Positions 18,750 through 28,147 are shown, numbered from the stretch's first letter. The stretch: DNA of 64,000 nt from Xanthomonas sp. DAR 35659 (GCF_041242975.1 NZ_CP162488.1:3090001-3154000), one strand, 5' to 3'. Program-made: numbers and translations. Notes: generated by a model not told the origin, from the sequence alone.

Positions 18750-18956
18750 CCGCGCACCAACGGCAACGCCGAGCGACTGGTGCAGCCCCCTGCGCGAATG
18801 GGCCTACGCGGGGTCCGACATCACCTCCCAACAGCGCGCCGACGCCTTCCCCGCCCGGGTCCATCACGACAACTGGCAGCGTGCTCACGCCAGCCTCGGA
18901 TACTACCGCCCATCTCACGTGTCCCAATGAACAACGTACTGGGTTTACACGGCTAG
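18750..18956 (+). pseudogene. IS481-family transposase C-terminal remnant
   Basis: Plus-strand codons spell PRTNGNAERLVQP, then in the next frame LREWAYAGSDITSQQRADAF and VHHDNWQRAHASLGYYRP, then NNVLGLHG and a stop. IS481 transposases end as PRTNGKAERFIQTxLREWAYA...HRYNWHRPHxxL...NNLLRLH, so this is the end of one with at least two frameshifts. Its stop overlaps the lpxK stop codon, marking one edge of the insertion between lpxK and kdsB. Confidence 0.82.
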
Positions 18957-19984
18957 TCGCCAGCCTCGCCCGCGCGACCGCGCAGCTTGTCCAGCCGGTC
19001 CAGCAGGCCGATCCAGAACGCCGCCGGCAGTTCGGCCACCAGCGGCACGCTGAAGCACCAGTCGTTGACGAAGGCGGCGCACTTGACTGCATCCTTCTCG
19101 GTCATCAGGACCGGCAGCTCGCTGCCGAACGAGAGGTCCGCGGCGCGATAGCGGTGATGGTCCGGAAACGCATGCGGCACCACGCCGATGCCCTGCGCGC
19201 GCAGCATGTCGAAGAAGCGCTGCGGATGGGCGATGCCGGCGACGGCGTGCACGCGCTGCCCGGCGAAGCTGCGCAGCGGCCGCGTGCGGCCGCCCCGCAG
19301 CGGCTGCGCGCTGTCGATGCGCAGGCGCATCGCCCACTCGCCGAAGCCGGCCTGGACCTCGCCGGCGTCGCTGGCCTGGCCCAGGTTGATGACCCGGAAA
19401 TCGCATTCGCGGCCGCGCTCGACCGGCTCGCGCAGCGGCCCGGCCGGCAGCAGGCGGCCGTTGCCGTAGCGGCGATGGCCGTCGACCACCTCGATCTCGA
19501 CGTCGCGCTGCAGGCGGTAATGCTGCAGGCCGTCGTCGCAGACCACGATGTCGCAACCGGCCTGCAGCAGCGCGCGCGCGGCGGCGACGCGGTCGCGGTC
19601 GACCCGCACCGGCACGCCGGTCTTGTGCGCGATCAGCACCGGCTCGTCGCCGCCCAGTTCCGGCGTGGTGCCCGGCTCGATCCAGCGCGCGACCTTGTCC
19701 TGGCTGCGGCCGTAGCCGCGCGAGGCGACGCCGGGGGTCCAGCCGGCCTCCTGCAGCTTGCGCACCAAGGCGATGGTCAGGGGGGTCTTGCCGGTGCCGC
19801 CGGCGGTGAGGTTGCCGACCACCACCACCGGCACCGCGACGCTGTGGCGCTTGCGCCAACCGCGTCGGTACAGCGCGCGGCGCAGGCCGATCGCCGCCGC
19901 GTACAGCGGGGTCAGCAGCCGCGCATGCAGCGGCGGCGTGCCATGGCCGTACCAGTAGCCAGGCGTGTGCGGGCCGCGACTCAT
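18953..19984 (-). CDS. lpxK: Tetraacyldisaccharide 4'-kinase
   Basis: Phosphorylates the 4' position of the lipid A disaccharide precursor at the inner membrane. The 343-residue protein has the P-loop [20 protein letters not shown] at about 55-74, followed by SRGYGR, GDEP and [20 protein letters not shown], all LpxK hallmarks. A hydrophobic N-terminal anchor ([17 protein letters not shown]) precedes the P-loop. The ATG overlaps the msbA stop in ATGA. Its stop abuts the IS481 remnant, where the operon would normally continue to kdsB. Confidence 0.96.
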   Translation of the reverse strand: MSRGPHTPGYWYGHGTPPLHARLLTPLYAAAIGLRRALYRRGWRKRHSVAVPVVVVGNLTAGGTGKTPLTIALVRKLQEAGWTPGVASRGYGRSQDKVARWIEPGTTPELGGDEPVLIAHKTGVPVRVDRDRVAAARALLQAGCDIVVCDDGLQHYRLQRDVEIEVVDGHRRYGNGRLLPAGPLREPVERGRECDFRVINLGQASDAGEVQAGFGEWAMRLRIDSAQPLRGGRTRPLRSFAGQRVHAVAGIAHPQRFFDMLRAQGIGVVPHAFPDHHRYRAADLSFGSELPVLMTEKDAVKCAAFVNDWCFSVPLVAELPAAFWIGLLDRLDKLRGRAGEAGD

Positions 19985-21753
19985 CCGCCCTGCCTTTCGC
20001 GGAACTGCATGCTGTGCAGATGCGCGTACAGGCCGCCCTGCGCGAGCAGCGCCTGGTGGGTGCCGCGCTCGACGATGCGGCCGTTGTCCATCACCAGCAC
20101 CTGGTCGGCGTGTTCGATGGTGGACAGGCGGTGCGCGATGACCAGGGTGGTGCGCTCGGGCATCAGCCGCTGCAGCGCGTCCTGCACCAGGCGCTCGGAT
20201 TCGTTGTCCAGCGCCGCGGTGGCCTCGTCGAGGATCAGGATCGGCGCATCCTTGAGCATCGCCCGGGCGATCGCCAGGCGCTGGCGCTGGCCGCCCGAGA
20301 GACGTCCGCCCTTGGCCCCGACCTGCGCCTGCAGGCCGTCCGGCAGGTGCTCGACGAACTCCATCGCGTTGGCGTCGGCGATCGCCTGGCGCAGTCGCGC
20401 CGCGTCGGCCTCGCGCATCTCGCCGTAGGCCACGTTCTCGGCGATGGTGCCGTCGAACAGCATCACCTGCTGGCCGACCAGGGCGATCTGCCGGCGCAGG
20501 TCGTCCAGGCGATAGTCCTGCAACGGCTGGCCATCGAGCAGGATCTGCCCGGATTGCGGGTCGTAGAAGCGCGGGATCAGCTTGACCAGGCTCGACTTGC
20601 CGCTGCCGGAGCGGCCGACGATGGCGGTGACGGTGCCGGGTTCGGCGACGAAGCTGACCTCGGCCAGCGCCGGCCGCGCCTGCCCCGGGTAGGCGGCGGT
20701 GACCTCACGGAACTCGATCCGGCCCTGCGCGCGCTCGATGCGGCGGGTGCCGCTGTCCTGTTCCTCGGGCGCATCCAGCACCACGAACAGCCGCTGCGCC
20801 GAGGCCACGCCCCGCTGCAGCATGTTCTGCACATTGGTGAGGTTCTTCAGCGCCGGGATGATCGCCATCATCGCGGTCATCAGCGAGACGAACTCGCCGG
20901 CGGTCAGGCGTCCGGCCAGGGCCTCGTGGCCGGCCATCAGCAGCAGCACGGCCAGGCCGATCGCACCCAGCAGCTGCACCGCCGCCGAGGAGATGCCGCG
21001 GGTGGATTCGACCTTCATCGCCAGACGCAGATTGGTGTCGGCCAACTGCCGGTAGCGCTCCATCTCGCTGGCGCGCGCGCCGTACACCTTGACCTCCTGG
21101 TTGCCGGACAACGCCTGCTCGGCGGTCTGCATCAAATCCGCGTTGCTCTCCTGGATACGGTGGCTGACCCGCCGGTAGCGCTTGGCGACGCGATCCATGA
21201 CCCACGACAGCGGCGGCGCCACCAACAGGATGGTCACGGTCACGCTCCAGCTATACCAGAGCATCACCGCCAGCGCGCCGACGATCTGCAGCGTCTGCTG
21301 CACCATCACCTTCATCGCATCGACCGCGGCCTGCGCCACCTGGTCGCTGTCCGACCCCAGCCGCACCAGCATCGAGGCCACCGGCTCGGCATCGAAACGG
21401 CTGCCCGGCAGGCGCAAGTACTTGTCCAGCACGTTGACCCGGAAATCGCGGGCGATGCTGCGCGCCGCGCGGCCCATCGACATGTCGGTGATGTAGCCGG
21501 CGATACCGCGCAGCACGAACAGGCCCACGATCTGCAGCGGCAGCCACATCGCCACCTCGCGGTTGCGGGCGATGAAGGTCTCGTCGGTGATCGGCTTCAT
21601 CAGCGCCAGGAAGCCGGAACCGGCCAGCGCCTCCAGCAGCGCGCCGACCGCGGCGATCAGCAGCAGGCCGCGATAGCCGCCGGCATAGGACAACAAACGG
21701 CGATAGGTCCGCCAGGGCGAATCCTGGACGGGCACGTCGGTGGGTACGTTCAC
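19981..21753 (-). CDS. msbA: Lipid A export ABC transporter MsbA
   Basis: A 590-residue half-transporter that flips lipid A-core across the inner membrane. The N-terminal half has six membrane helices and the C-terminal half is an ABC domain: Walker [15 protein letters not shown]-loop [19 protein letters not shown], signature [16 protein letters not shown], Walker [12 protein letters not shown] and the H-loop [11 protein letters not shown]. It starts with GTG, which overlaps the exbD stop (GTGA), and ends in a 4-nt overlap with lpxK, so translation along exbD-msbA-lpxK is coupled. Confidence 0.97.
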   Translation of the reverse strand: MNVPTDVPVQDSPWRTYRRLLSYAGGYRGLLLIAAVGALLEALAGSGFLALMKPITDETFIARNREVAMWLPLQIVGLFVLRGIAGYITDMSMGRAARSIARDFRVNVLDKYLRLPGSRFDAEPVASMLVRLGSDSDQVAQAAVDAMKVMVQQTLQIVGALAVMLWYSWSVTVTILLVAPPLSWVMDRVAKRYRRVSHRIQESNADLMQTAEQALSGNQEVKVYGARASEMERYRQLADTNLRLAMKVESTRGISSAAVQLLGAIGLAVLLLMAGHEALAGRLTAGEFVSLMTAMMAIIPALKNLTNVQNMLQRGVASAQRLFVVLDAPEEQDSGTRRIERAQGRIEFREVTAAYPGQARPALAEVSFVAEPGTVTAIVGRSGSGKSSLVKLIPRFYDPQSGQILLDGQPLQDYRLDDLRRQIALVGQQVMLFDGTIAENVAYGEMREADAARLRQAIADANAMEFVEHLPDGLQAQVGAKGGRLSGGQRQRLAIARAMLKDAPILILDEATAALDNESERLVQDALQRLMPERTTLVIAHRLSTIEHADQVLVMDNGRIVERGTHQALLAQGGLYAHLHSMQFRERQGG

Positions 21754-22187
21754 TTGGAGCTTCCGTCCCTGTTGACTTCGGGAGCAGTGGCGATGGCGAT
21801 GCGGCGGAACCCGAGCTGGCCCAGCGCGTCCTGCGCGGTGACCACCGCCTGGTAGGGCGTGCGCGCGTCGGCGCGCAGCAGCACCGGCTGCTCGCGGTCG
21901 TCGCCGGCGACCTGCGCGATGCTGCGCTTGACCGATTCCACGTCGGTACGCAGCACTTCCTGATCGTTGACGAAATAGCGCCCGTCGGCGTTCACCAGCA
22001 CGCTCAGCGCGCGCGGCGGCGACGGGGTGTGCTGGTCGCTGGCGTTGGGCAACTGCAGTTGCAAGGTGGAGCGCGCATCGAACGTGGTGGTCACGACGAA
22101 GAAGATGATCAGCACCAGGATGACGTCGATCAAGGGCACCAGGTCGATATGGGGCTCGTCCTGGCCGCGGTCGTCGCGGATCCGCAT
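21750..22187 (-). CDS. exbD: ExbD/TolR-family biopolymer transport protein
   Basis: A 145-residue inner-membrane protein with one N-terminal helix carrying the essential aspartate (HIDLVPLIDVILVLIIFFVV) and a periplasmic domain ending RRIAIATAPEV. With ExbB it forms a proton-driven motor. It starts 4 nt after exbB ends and overlaps msbA. In xanthomonads this exbB2-exbD2 pair is distinct from the tonB-linked pair; its place before msbA suggests an envelope role, which is an inference. Confidence 0.94.
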   Translation of the reverse strand: MRIRDDRGQDEPHIDLVPLIDVILVLIIFFVVTTTFDARSTLQLQLPNASDQHTPSPPRALSVLVNADGRYFVNDQEVLRTDVESVKRSIAQVAGDDREQPVLLRADARTPYQAVVTAQDALGQLGFRRIAIATAPEVNRDGSSK

Positions 22188-22191
22188 CGGC

Positions 22192-22863
22192 TCAGCCCTT
22201 GGCCGGCGCGGTGGCGCCCGCCGCCGCGGCCGCGCGCGACGGCACCTGCGTCCCGGGACGGCCGTGGCCGTCGAGGACATCGCTCAGGGCGGTGGCTTCC
22301 TGCTCCATCTCGATGACGTAGCCGGCGATGCGGCCCTTGAAGTAGCGATGGAAGACCAAGGCCGGCACCGCGATGATCATGCCGGTGGCGGTGCACACCA
22401 GCGCCTTGCCGATGCCGCCAGCGAGCTGGTTCACGTCGCCGACGCCGTGGTCGAGGATGCCCAGGAACATCTGGATCATGCCGACCACGGTGCCGAGCAG
22501 GCCGAGCAGCGGGCCGGCCGAGGCCACCGTGCCCAACGCGTTCAGGAACCGCTCCATGCGGTGCACCACGTGGCGACCGGTATCCTCGATGCGCTCGCGG
22601 ACGATCTCGCGCGGCCGGTTGCGCACGTCCAGCCCGGCGGCGAGCAACGCACCCAGCGGCGAGTTGTGCCGCAGCGATTCGATGTGGGTCTGGTCCAGCT
22701 TGCCGCGCGTGGCCCAGTTGCGCACTTCCTGGCCCAGCCCCGGCGGCAACACCTCGCTACGGCGCAGGCTCCAGAACCGCTCCAGGATGATCGCCAGCGC
22801 GACCACGCCCAACAGCAGCAACGGCACCATCGGCCAGCCACCGGCCTTGACCAGTTCCCACAC
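22192..22863 (-). CDS. exbB: ExbB/TolQ-family motor protein
   Basis: A 223-residue protein. The start GTG 22863 has GGAGG 8 nt upstream. The three-helix topology of ExbB is visible: 9-27 (GWPMVPLLLLGVVALAIIL), about 105-130 (ASAGPLLGLLGTVVGMIQMF) and 150-170 (GIGKALVCTATGMIIAVPAL). The tail is Ala/Pro-rich. It begins inside the 3' end of comEC (107-bp overlap, different frame) and is followed 4 nt later by exbD. Confidence 0.94.
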   Translation of the reverse strand: MWELVKAGGWPMVPLLLLGVVALAIILERFWSLRRSEVLPPGLGQEVRNWATRGKLDQTHIESLRHNSPLGALLAAGLDVRNRPREIVRERIEDTGRHVVHRMERFLNALGTVASAGPLLGLLGTVVGMIQMFLGILDHGVGDVNQLAGGIGKALVCTATGMIIAVPALVFHRYFKGRIAGYVIEMEQEATALSDVLDGHGRPGTQVPSRAAAAAGATAPAKG

Positions 22864-25327
22864 GTCGCAACCCTCCGGCACGCTCGGCCGTTCGTTCACT
22901 GGCCGATAGGATAGCAGCCGCCCGCGCCCGCTCCGCGGCGTCCCACAGGCGCGCGCGCCAGGGCCGCCGTTCGCGCAGCTGCAGGCCGGCCTGCCCCAGC
23001 CAGACCCGCAGCGCGCCGCCATGCGGGGTGGTCGCGACCTCGGCCCCCGCCGCCTGCCAGCGCGCCACCACCGCCGGCCGCGGATGGCCGAAGCGGTTGC
23101 CCTCGCCCGCCGAGATCAAGACCAGCCGCGCACCGGTGGCGGCGACGAAGGCGGCCTGCGAGGAATGCGCGCTGCCGTGGTGCGGCGCCAGCACCACCTC
23201 GGCGCGCAGGTCCTGCGGCGCCTGGCGCAGCAGCCGGTCCTCGATGACGTCGCCGACGTCGCCGGTGAGCAGCATCGCGCCATGTGCGCTCTCCACCCGC
23301 AGCACGCAACTGGACTCGTTGTCGAGGTAGGGGAATCCGCGCGCCGGATGCAGGAAGCGGAACCGCACCCCGTCCCATTCCCAGCCCGCGCCCGCCTCGC
23401 ATGGCCGGTCCACCCGCAACGGCGCGCCGGCCGGCGCCTGCGCCAGGCCGATCGGCAGCGCCGCGCGGACCGCCTCGAAGCCGCCGGCGTGGTCGTTGTC
23501 GCCGTGGCTGATCACCGCCCGGTCCAGGCGTGCCACGCCGAGCGCGTGCAGCGCCGGCACCACCGCGCGCTCGCCGGCGTCGTAGCCGTCCTTGATCGCC
23601 GGCCCGGCATCGAACAGCACCTGGTGCCGCGCAGTGCGCACCAGGACCGACAGGCCCTGGCCGACGTCGATCATCACCAGCTCCACCTCGCCCGCCGCCG
23701 GGCGCTCCAACGGCGGCCAGAACAACGGCAGCCACAGCAGCGCCGCCAGCGGCTTGCCCGGCACCGCGCGCGGCAGCAGCAGCCAGAACGCGCCCAGCAT
23801 GGCCAGCGGCAACGCCCAGTCGCGCGCCTCCGGCAGCCACCACAGCGCGAAACGGCTCTCGCCCAAGGTCGCGAACAGCGGCCAGGACAGGTCGAAGCAG
23901 GCAGCCGCCGCGCGCCACGCCCAGGTCCCGGCCCCCGCGTGCAGCGCCTCCAGCGCCGTGCCCAGCAGCGCCAGCGGCACCACCACCAGGCTCCACCAGG
24001 GAATGGCCAGCAGATTGGCGAGCGGCCCGGCCGCCGACGCCTGCCCGAACAGCATCGTGCTCAGCGGCAGCAAGCCCAGCGTCGCCACGCCCTGCGCCGT
24101 CAGGAACTCGCGCAGTTTTCCGCGCCAGCCGCTGCCGGCGACCGGCATGCACCAGGCCAGCCAGGCCACGCCGAGGAAACTCAGCCAGAAGCCCGGCGCG
24201 AGCACCGCCAACGGATCGAAGGCCAGCATGGCGATCGCTGCAAGCGCCAAGGCATCCACCACCCGGACAGGACGCCGCCATAGCCGCGCGACCACCACCA
24301 CCGCGATCATCAGCAGGGTGCGCACGGTCGGCAGGGCCATTCCCGACAGCACCGTGTAGCCACCGGCGCCGAGCACCGCCAGTACTGCCGCCGCCTGGCG
24401 GCGCGGCCATCGCCGCCCGAGACGCGGCCAGCATCGCCACAGACCACCGCCGAGCAGCGCGAAGGCACCGGCGACCAAGCCGACGTGGAAGCCGGAGATC
24501 GCGATCAGGTGGGTCAGCCCGGCGGCACGCAGGATGCGCCAGTCGCGGTCGTCCAGCATGCGCGTGTCGCCGAGCGCCAGCGCCTGCACGTAGCGCGCCG
24601 ACACGCTCGGTACCGCCGCCGCGATCCGCGCCGATAGCCGTTCGCGCCAGGCGTCGACGCCCTGTCCCGCCGCCAGTTCAATGGCGTCGGCCGGCGCGGT
24701 CACGTAGCCGCTGGCGCTGATCCGCTGCGCCAGTGCATACGCTTCGGCATCGAACCCGCCCGGATTGCTGAGCCCGCGCGGCGCGCGCAGGCGCAGGCTC
24801 AGGCGCCAGCGCGCGCCGGCATGCAGCGCCGTGCGCGGACCAGGCGCCTGCGCGCCGAAATCGTCGTACCAGGCCAGTTGCAGCAGGCGCCCGCGCAGCG
24901 GTGCCGGCTGCGCGGCATCGGCATCCACCCGGAACAGGAAGCGGGTGCGCCGCACCTCGGCCTGCGGCAGTTCCACCACCTGCCCGCTCACGGTCGCCAC
25001 GCGCTTCTCCCACTCGGCGGGCAATTGGCGCGCGAGTACCATGCCGGCGACCAGGCCGAGCCACCCGCAGCCCACGGCGAACGCGCCCAGCCAGCGCCAG
25101 CGCGGCAGGCCGAGATACACCGCGAAGCCACCGAGCAGCAGCGCCAACGACAATGGCCAGGGCGCCAGCCGCGGCAGCCACAGTGCCGCCAGCACGCCGG
25201 CGGCGAGGCTGGCGGCCACGGCGATGCCGAACGGGGCGACCGCGCTGACGCCCGTCGGCGCGGACGTCGATGCGGACGCTGACGCCACGGCCGCATGACC
25301 ATCGGCGGATCCGGAACACTGCTGCAT
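22757..25327 (-). CDS. comEC: DNA internalization protein ComEC/Rec2
   Basis: Forms the inner-membrane channel for single-stranded DNA in natural transformation. The start ATG 25327 (QQCSGSADG) is chosen for AAGGAG 10 nt upstream; two further upstream ATGs are in frame. The protein has about 856 residues: an N-terminal helix pair and OB-like domain, the competence domain with the marker GLTHLIAISGFHVGLVAG, and a C-terminal metallo-beta-lactamase domain with SHGDNDHAGGFEAV and LAPHHGSAHSSQ. Its last 35 codons overlap exbB, an unusually long overlap. The final residues (after RARAAAILS) look non-conserved, so the stop may have drifted by frameshift. Confidence 0.93.
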   Translation of the reverse strand: MQQCSGSADGHAAVASASASTSAPTGVSAVAPFGIAVAASLAAGVLAALWLPRLAPWPLSLALLLGGFAVYLGLPRWRWLGAFAVGCGWLGLVAGMVLARQLPAEWEKRVATVSGQVVELPQAEVRRTRFLFRVDADAAQPAPLRGRLLQLAWYDDFGAQAPGPRTALHAGARWRLSLRLRAPRGLSNPGGFDAEAYALAQRISASGYVTAPADAIELAAGQGVDAWRERLSARIAAAVPSVSARYVQALALGDTRMLDDRDWRILRAAGLTHLIAISGFHVGLVAGAFALLGGGLWRCWPRLGRRWPRRQAAAVLAVLGAGGYTVLSGMALPTVRTLLMIAVVVVARLWRRPVRVVDALALAAIAMLAFDPLAVLAPGFWLSFLGVAWLAWCMPVAGSGWRGKLREFLTAQGVATLGLLPLSTMLFGQASAAGPLANLLAIPWWSLVVVPLALLGTALEALHAGAGTWAWRAAAACFDLSWPLFATLGESRFALWWLPEARDWALPLAMLGAFWLLLPRAVPGKPLAALLWLPLFWPPLERPAAGEVELVMIDVGQGLSVLVRTARHQVLFDAGPAIKDGYDAGERAVVPALHALGVARLDRAVISHGDNDHAGGFEAVRAALPIGLAQAPAGAPLRVDRPCEAGAGWEWDGVRFRFLHPARGFPYLDNESSCVLRVESAHGAMLLTGDVGDVIEDRLLRQAPQDLRAEVVLAPHHGSAHSSQAAFVAATGARLVLISAGEGNRFGHPRPAVVARWQAAGAEVATTPHGGALRVWLGQAGLQLRERRPWRARLWDAAERARAAAILSASERTAERAGGLRRVGTGQGRWLADGAVAAVGRGRAGDHPGAVLEPAP

Positions 25328-25640
25328 GCGATCGCCGCTCCTTGGCATGGGGGGCACCGGTGCGACGCGACCTATCCGCGCTCAGTTGCAGGCAGCGCGC
25401 CTGGCGCGACGACGTCACTGACACCGTATCGCCAGCCTCGCGTACCGACGGTCCGCGCGCTATCGGTCAAGCCCCGCGCCGCGGGTAGGAATTCGCCGCT
25501 GTCGCCGAACTGATGCAAGGCGAGCGACATTCGGCCTCGGCAACCGCTTCATGACTACTCCACCCCACCCGGGCGGCTTCGCTGCACGTTCATCGGCCCG
25601 CGACTACGGTGCGGTGTTTGGTCGCAAAGGAAATCCGCGC
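25328..25640. other. Divergent promoter region of comEC and the PRISE reductase
   Basis: About 310 bp between divergent starts. AAAGGA lies 9 nt before the reductase ATG. No clear operator, RNA or repeat was seen. Confidence 0.4.
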
Positions 25641-26705
25641 ATGCGCAAGGGCACCGCACTGGTGGTCGGGGTCACCGGCATCTCCGGCTACAACCTGGCG
25701 AACGTGCTCGTCGCCGATGGCTGGACCGTGTACGGCCTGGCACGCCGGCCGCTTGCGCAGGAGGGCGTGATTCCGGTCGCGGCCGACCTGCTCGACCGCC
25801 AGGCGACCGTGGCCGCATTGCGCAGGCTGCCGATCACCCACGTGTTCTTCTGCACCTGGACGCGGCGCGACACCGAGAAGGAAAACGTCGCCGCCAACGG
25901 CGCGATGCTGCGCCACCTGCGCGAGGGTCTGGACGGCGCGGCGCTGCAGCACATGGCGCTGGTCACCGGCACCAAACACTATCTGGGCTCGTTCGAGCAC
26001 TACGGCACCGGCAAGGCGGAGACGCCATTCCGCGAAAGCGAGCCGCGCCAGCCGGGCGAGAATTTCTACTACACGCTGGAAGACCTGCTGTTCGACGCCG
26101 CCGCGCGCCACGGCTTCGGCTGGAGCGTGCATCGCTCGCACACCATGATCGGCCAGGCCAACGGCAGCAATGCGATGAACATGGGCGTGACCCTGGCGGT
26201 GTATGCGACGCTGTGCAAGCACATTGGGCAGCCGTTCGTGTTCCCAGGCTCGCGCGCGCAGTGGGACAGCCTCACCGACCTCACCGACGCCGGCCTGCTC
26301 GGCCGCCAGCTGGCCTGGGCCGCGACCAGTCCGGCCGCGCGCAACCAGGCCTTCAACACCGTCAACGGCGACGTGTTCCGCTGGCGCTGGATGTGGGCCG
26401 AGATCGCCGCGTTCTTCGGCCTGGAGGCGGCGCCGTATCCGGATGCGCCGATGCCGCTGCAACCGCGCCTGCAGCACACCGCGCCGGCGCTGTGGCGCGA
26501 GATCGCCGAGCGCCATGGGCTGGTGCAGGCGGACGTGGACCAGTTGGCGTCTTGGTGGCATACCGACGCCGACCTCGGCCGCGAGATCGAGTGCGTGAAC
26601 GACATGACCAAGAGTCGCGACCTCGGTTTCCTCGGCTACTACGACAGCCGCGCCTCGTTCCTGGAACTGTTCGCGCGGCTGCGCGCGCAGCGGGTGATTC
26701 CCTGA
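25641..26705 (+). CDS. PRISE-type SDR reductase (progesterone 5-beta-reductase/iridoid synthase-like)
   Basis: A 354-residue NAD(P)H-dependent oxidoreductase of the extended SDR class. The N-terminal Rossmann motif is VGVTGISGYNLANVL (10-24). The family motifs FFCTWTRRDTEKENVAANG and ALVTGTKHYLGSFEHYG are present, with the PRISE catalytic Lys in TGTKHY and Tyr in ENFYYTLEDLL, plus WSVHRSHTMIG. In plants the family reduces enones; the bacterial substrate is unknown. Stand-alone gene, with an ATG preceded by AAAGGA. REP-like repeats follow it. Confidence 0.87.
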   Translation: MRKGTALVVGVTGISGYNLANVLVADGWTVYGLARRPLAQEGVIPVAADLLDRQATVAALRRLPITHVFFCTWTRRDTEKENVAANGAMLRHLREGLDGAALQHMALVTGTKHYLGSFEHYGTGKAETPFRESEPRQPGENFYYTLEDLLFDAAARHGFGWSVHRSHTMIGQANGSNAMNMGVTLAVYATLCKHIGQPFVFPGSRAQWDSLTDLTDAGLLGRQLAWAATSPAARNQAFNTVNGDVFRWRWMWAEIAAFFGLEAAPYPDAPMPLQPRLQHTAPALWREIAERHGLVQADVDQLASWWHTDADLGREIECVNDMTKSRDLGFLGYYDSRASFLELFARLRAQRVIP

Positions 26706-26998
26706 CGGTCGCAGAGTCGCAGCATCGGCTGTTTAGCTGCTGCCGCTGCGAGAGCGGCGGCGCGGGATTGCCGAATTGATGGGATTTTAGGGTCTTCGTC
26801 CGGTGGGTCTGGGAGCGACTTCGGTCGCGACGAGCGAAGCATTGGAGGTGCCGCGACCGAACCGCGTCGGGACTGAAGTCTCTCCCACAGTCCGCCGCTC
26901 TCGCTGTGGGAGCGACTCCGCGTGGCTTCGGCCCATCGGCCACCGGTTGTTCCATGACCGGACAAACTCCGGCTCCGTTCGTCGCGGCTGAAGCCGCT
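26706..26998. repeat. Intergenic REP-like palindromes left of the IS110 element
   Basis: Contains degenerate palindromes of the family GGGAGCGACTTCGGTCGCGAC (26811-26831, seen in part) and its inverse, a second GTGGGAGCGACT near 26905, and at 26981-26998 the left half of a GTCGCGGCTGAAGCCGCT repeat cut by the IS110 insertion. These belong to the REP/GTAG-type repeats common in Xanthomonas and Stenotrophomonas. Confidence 0.75.
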
Positions 26999-27214
26999 TG
27001 TGTCTTATTAGGCTCTATCGTTATAGGTGAGAGCGGAGTGCGGCAGGCCGTTTAGCCGCAGTGCCAAACGAGCACGAGTAGGAGTCAGTGCCGCCGCACT
27101 CCGTTTCTCCTGCCTGACAAGCCCGAACAGTTGCCCGAGCCACGAACTCGAACTCCACAAGCGTGGGCATTGGCAGGAGCGCTCTCGTCCTTGAGTCTAC
27201 TGCGGAGAACGTCT
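26999..27214 (+). ncRNA. Predicted bridge RNA of the IS110 element
   Basis: Two stem-closed internal loops are visible. Target loop: perfect 10-bp stem 27034-27043/27094-27103, distal hairpin GTGC/GCAC (27061-27064/27072-27075), left guide AGCCGC at 27054-27059 identical to the left flank (26992-26997), and right guide GTAGGAG at 27078-27084, the reverse complement of the right flank CTCCTAC (28146-28152). Donor loop: 8-bp stem CTCCTGCC/GGCAGGAG (27107-27114/27172-27179), inner GCCC/GGGC, distal CGAG/CTCG, left guide ACAGTT (27127-27132) identical to the element's right end (28138-28143), and right guide CACAAG (27156-27161), the complement of CTTGTG at the left junction. RNA ends are not defined; the core is about 27030-27185. 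Confidence 0.8.
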
Positions 27215-28138
27215 ATGCGGCGCTTTGTCGGGATCGATGTTGCCAAGGCCGAACTGGTCATTCATGTTCTGCCGGACCACGTGGCCTGGACCCAGCCCAA
27301 CACGCTGCAAGGACGGCGTGAGTTGGTCCAGCGTCTGTCCACGATGGCTTGTGAGCGGATCGTGTTGGAAGCCAGTGGCGGCTATGAGACGGCGGTGCTG
27401 CGGGCTCTGCGCCAGGCCGACCTGCCGGCGGTGCGCATGTCTGCCAAGCGCCCGCGTGCGTTGGCCAACGCCCTAGGCCTGCATGCCAAGACCGACGCCC
27501 TGGACGCGCGGCTGCTGGCCATCGCGGCTGAGCACATCCCGACCACGCCTACGACCGTGCTGCCAGAGCACCTGCAGCAGCTACGCGAACTGCTCGACCT
27601 GCGCACCACCGTGGTCGGCCAGCGCGATGCCCATCGGCGCCGCCTGGATCACATCACCAGTCCCGACGTGCGCCACCAGTGCGAGTTGGTCATCGCCCTG
27701 CTGAATCAACAGATCCGGGCCCTGGATCGGCAGGTCGAGCAACAGACCAGAACATGTTCGACCCTGCCCAAGGTCCCAGGGGTCGGAGCGATCCTGCGCG
27801 CCACCCTGGCCGCACGGCTGCCGGAACTGGGAACGCTGCCGCCGCGCAAGCTCGCCGCCCTGGTCGGGCTGGCCCCGTTCAATCGCGACAGCGGCGGCTG
27901 GAACGGTCAACGCCGCATCACAGGCGGGCGCGCTGACGTGCGACGGGTCCTGTACATGGCCACATGGGCCTCCATCCGCGCAGGGTCGCCCCTGGCCAAC
28001 ACCTACGCGCGCCTGAAGGCTGCAGGCAAACCGTCCAAGGTCGCCATCGTCGCTTGCATGCACAAGTTCCTGCGCTGGCTCAATGCCATCGCACGCGATC
28101 AGACCTCCTACGCGCCCCCGGTCATCGCTGCTGCATGA
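27215..28138 (+). CDS. IS110-family DEDD/serine recombinase (transposase)
   Basis: A 307-residue enzyme. The RuvC-like N-terminal domain has the acidic tetrad D8 (FVGIDVAK), E52 (IVLEASGGYE), D94 and D97 (KTDALDARL). A coiled-coil middle (about 120-180) is followed by the Transposase_20 domain with PKVPGVGAILRATLA and a candidate catalytic serine S226 in NRDSGGWNGQRRITGGRADV. Family enzymes cut and rejoin DNA at a dinucleotide core through the serine, guided by a bridge RNA from the element's non-coding end. All key residues are present, so it is probably active. Confidence 0.95.
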   Translation: MRRFVGIDVAKAELVIHVLPDHVAWTQPNTLQGRRELVQRLSTMACERIVLEASGGYETAVLRALRQADLPAVRMSAKRPRALANALGLHAKTDALDARLLAIAAEHIPTTPTTVLPEHLQQLRELLDLRTTVVGQRDAHRRRLDHITSPDVRHQCELVIALLNQQIRALDRQVEQQTRTCSTLPKVPGVGAILRATLAARLPELGTLPPRKLAALVGLAPFNRDSGGWNGQRRITGGRADVRRVLYMATWASIRAGSPLANTYARLKAAGKPSKVAIVACMHKFLRWLNAIARDQTSYAPPVIAAA

Positions 28139-28147
28139 CAGTTAACT

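Larger units (their letters stand above)
26999..28147 (+). mobile_element. IS110-family insertion sequence, intact, inserted in a REP repeat
   Basis: The boundaries come from joining flanks: left GTCGCGGCTGAAGCCGCT (ends 26998) plus right CCTACAGGGG (from 28148) restores a 28-bp repeat. The same 28 bases occur intact at 46610-46637. CT is present at both junctions (26997-26998 and 28146-28147), matching the CT core used by IS110 members such as IS621. The element is about 1149 bp. It has no terminal inverted repeats, a 216-bp non-coding left end, one recombinase gene, and only about 9 bp after the gene: the layout of the IS110 (not IS1111) group. Confidence 0.88.

Noticed and set aside
26706..26998. 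CRISPR-like repetition upstream of IS110
   Set aside because: The repeats are palindromic, degenerate and irregularly spaced REP-type elements; no uniform spacers and no cas genes.
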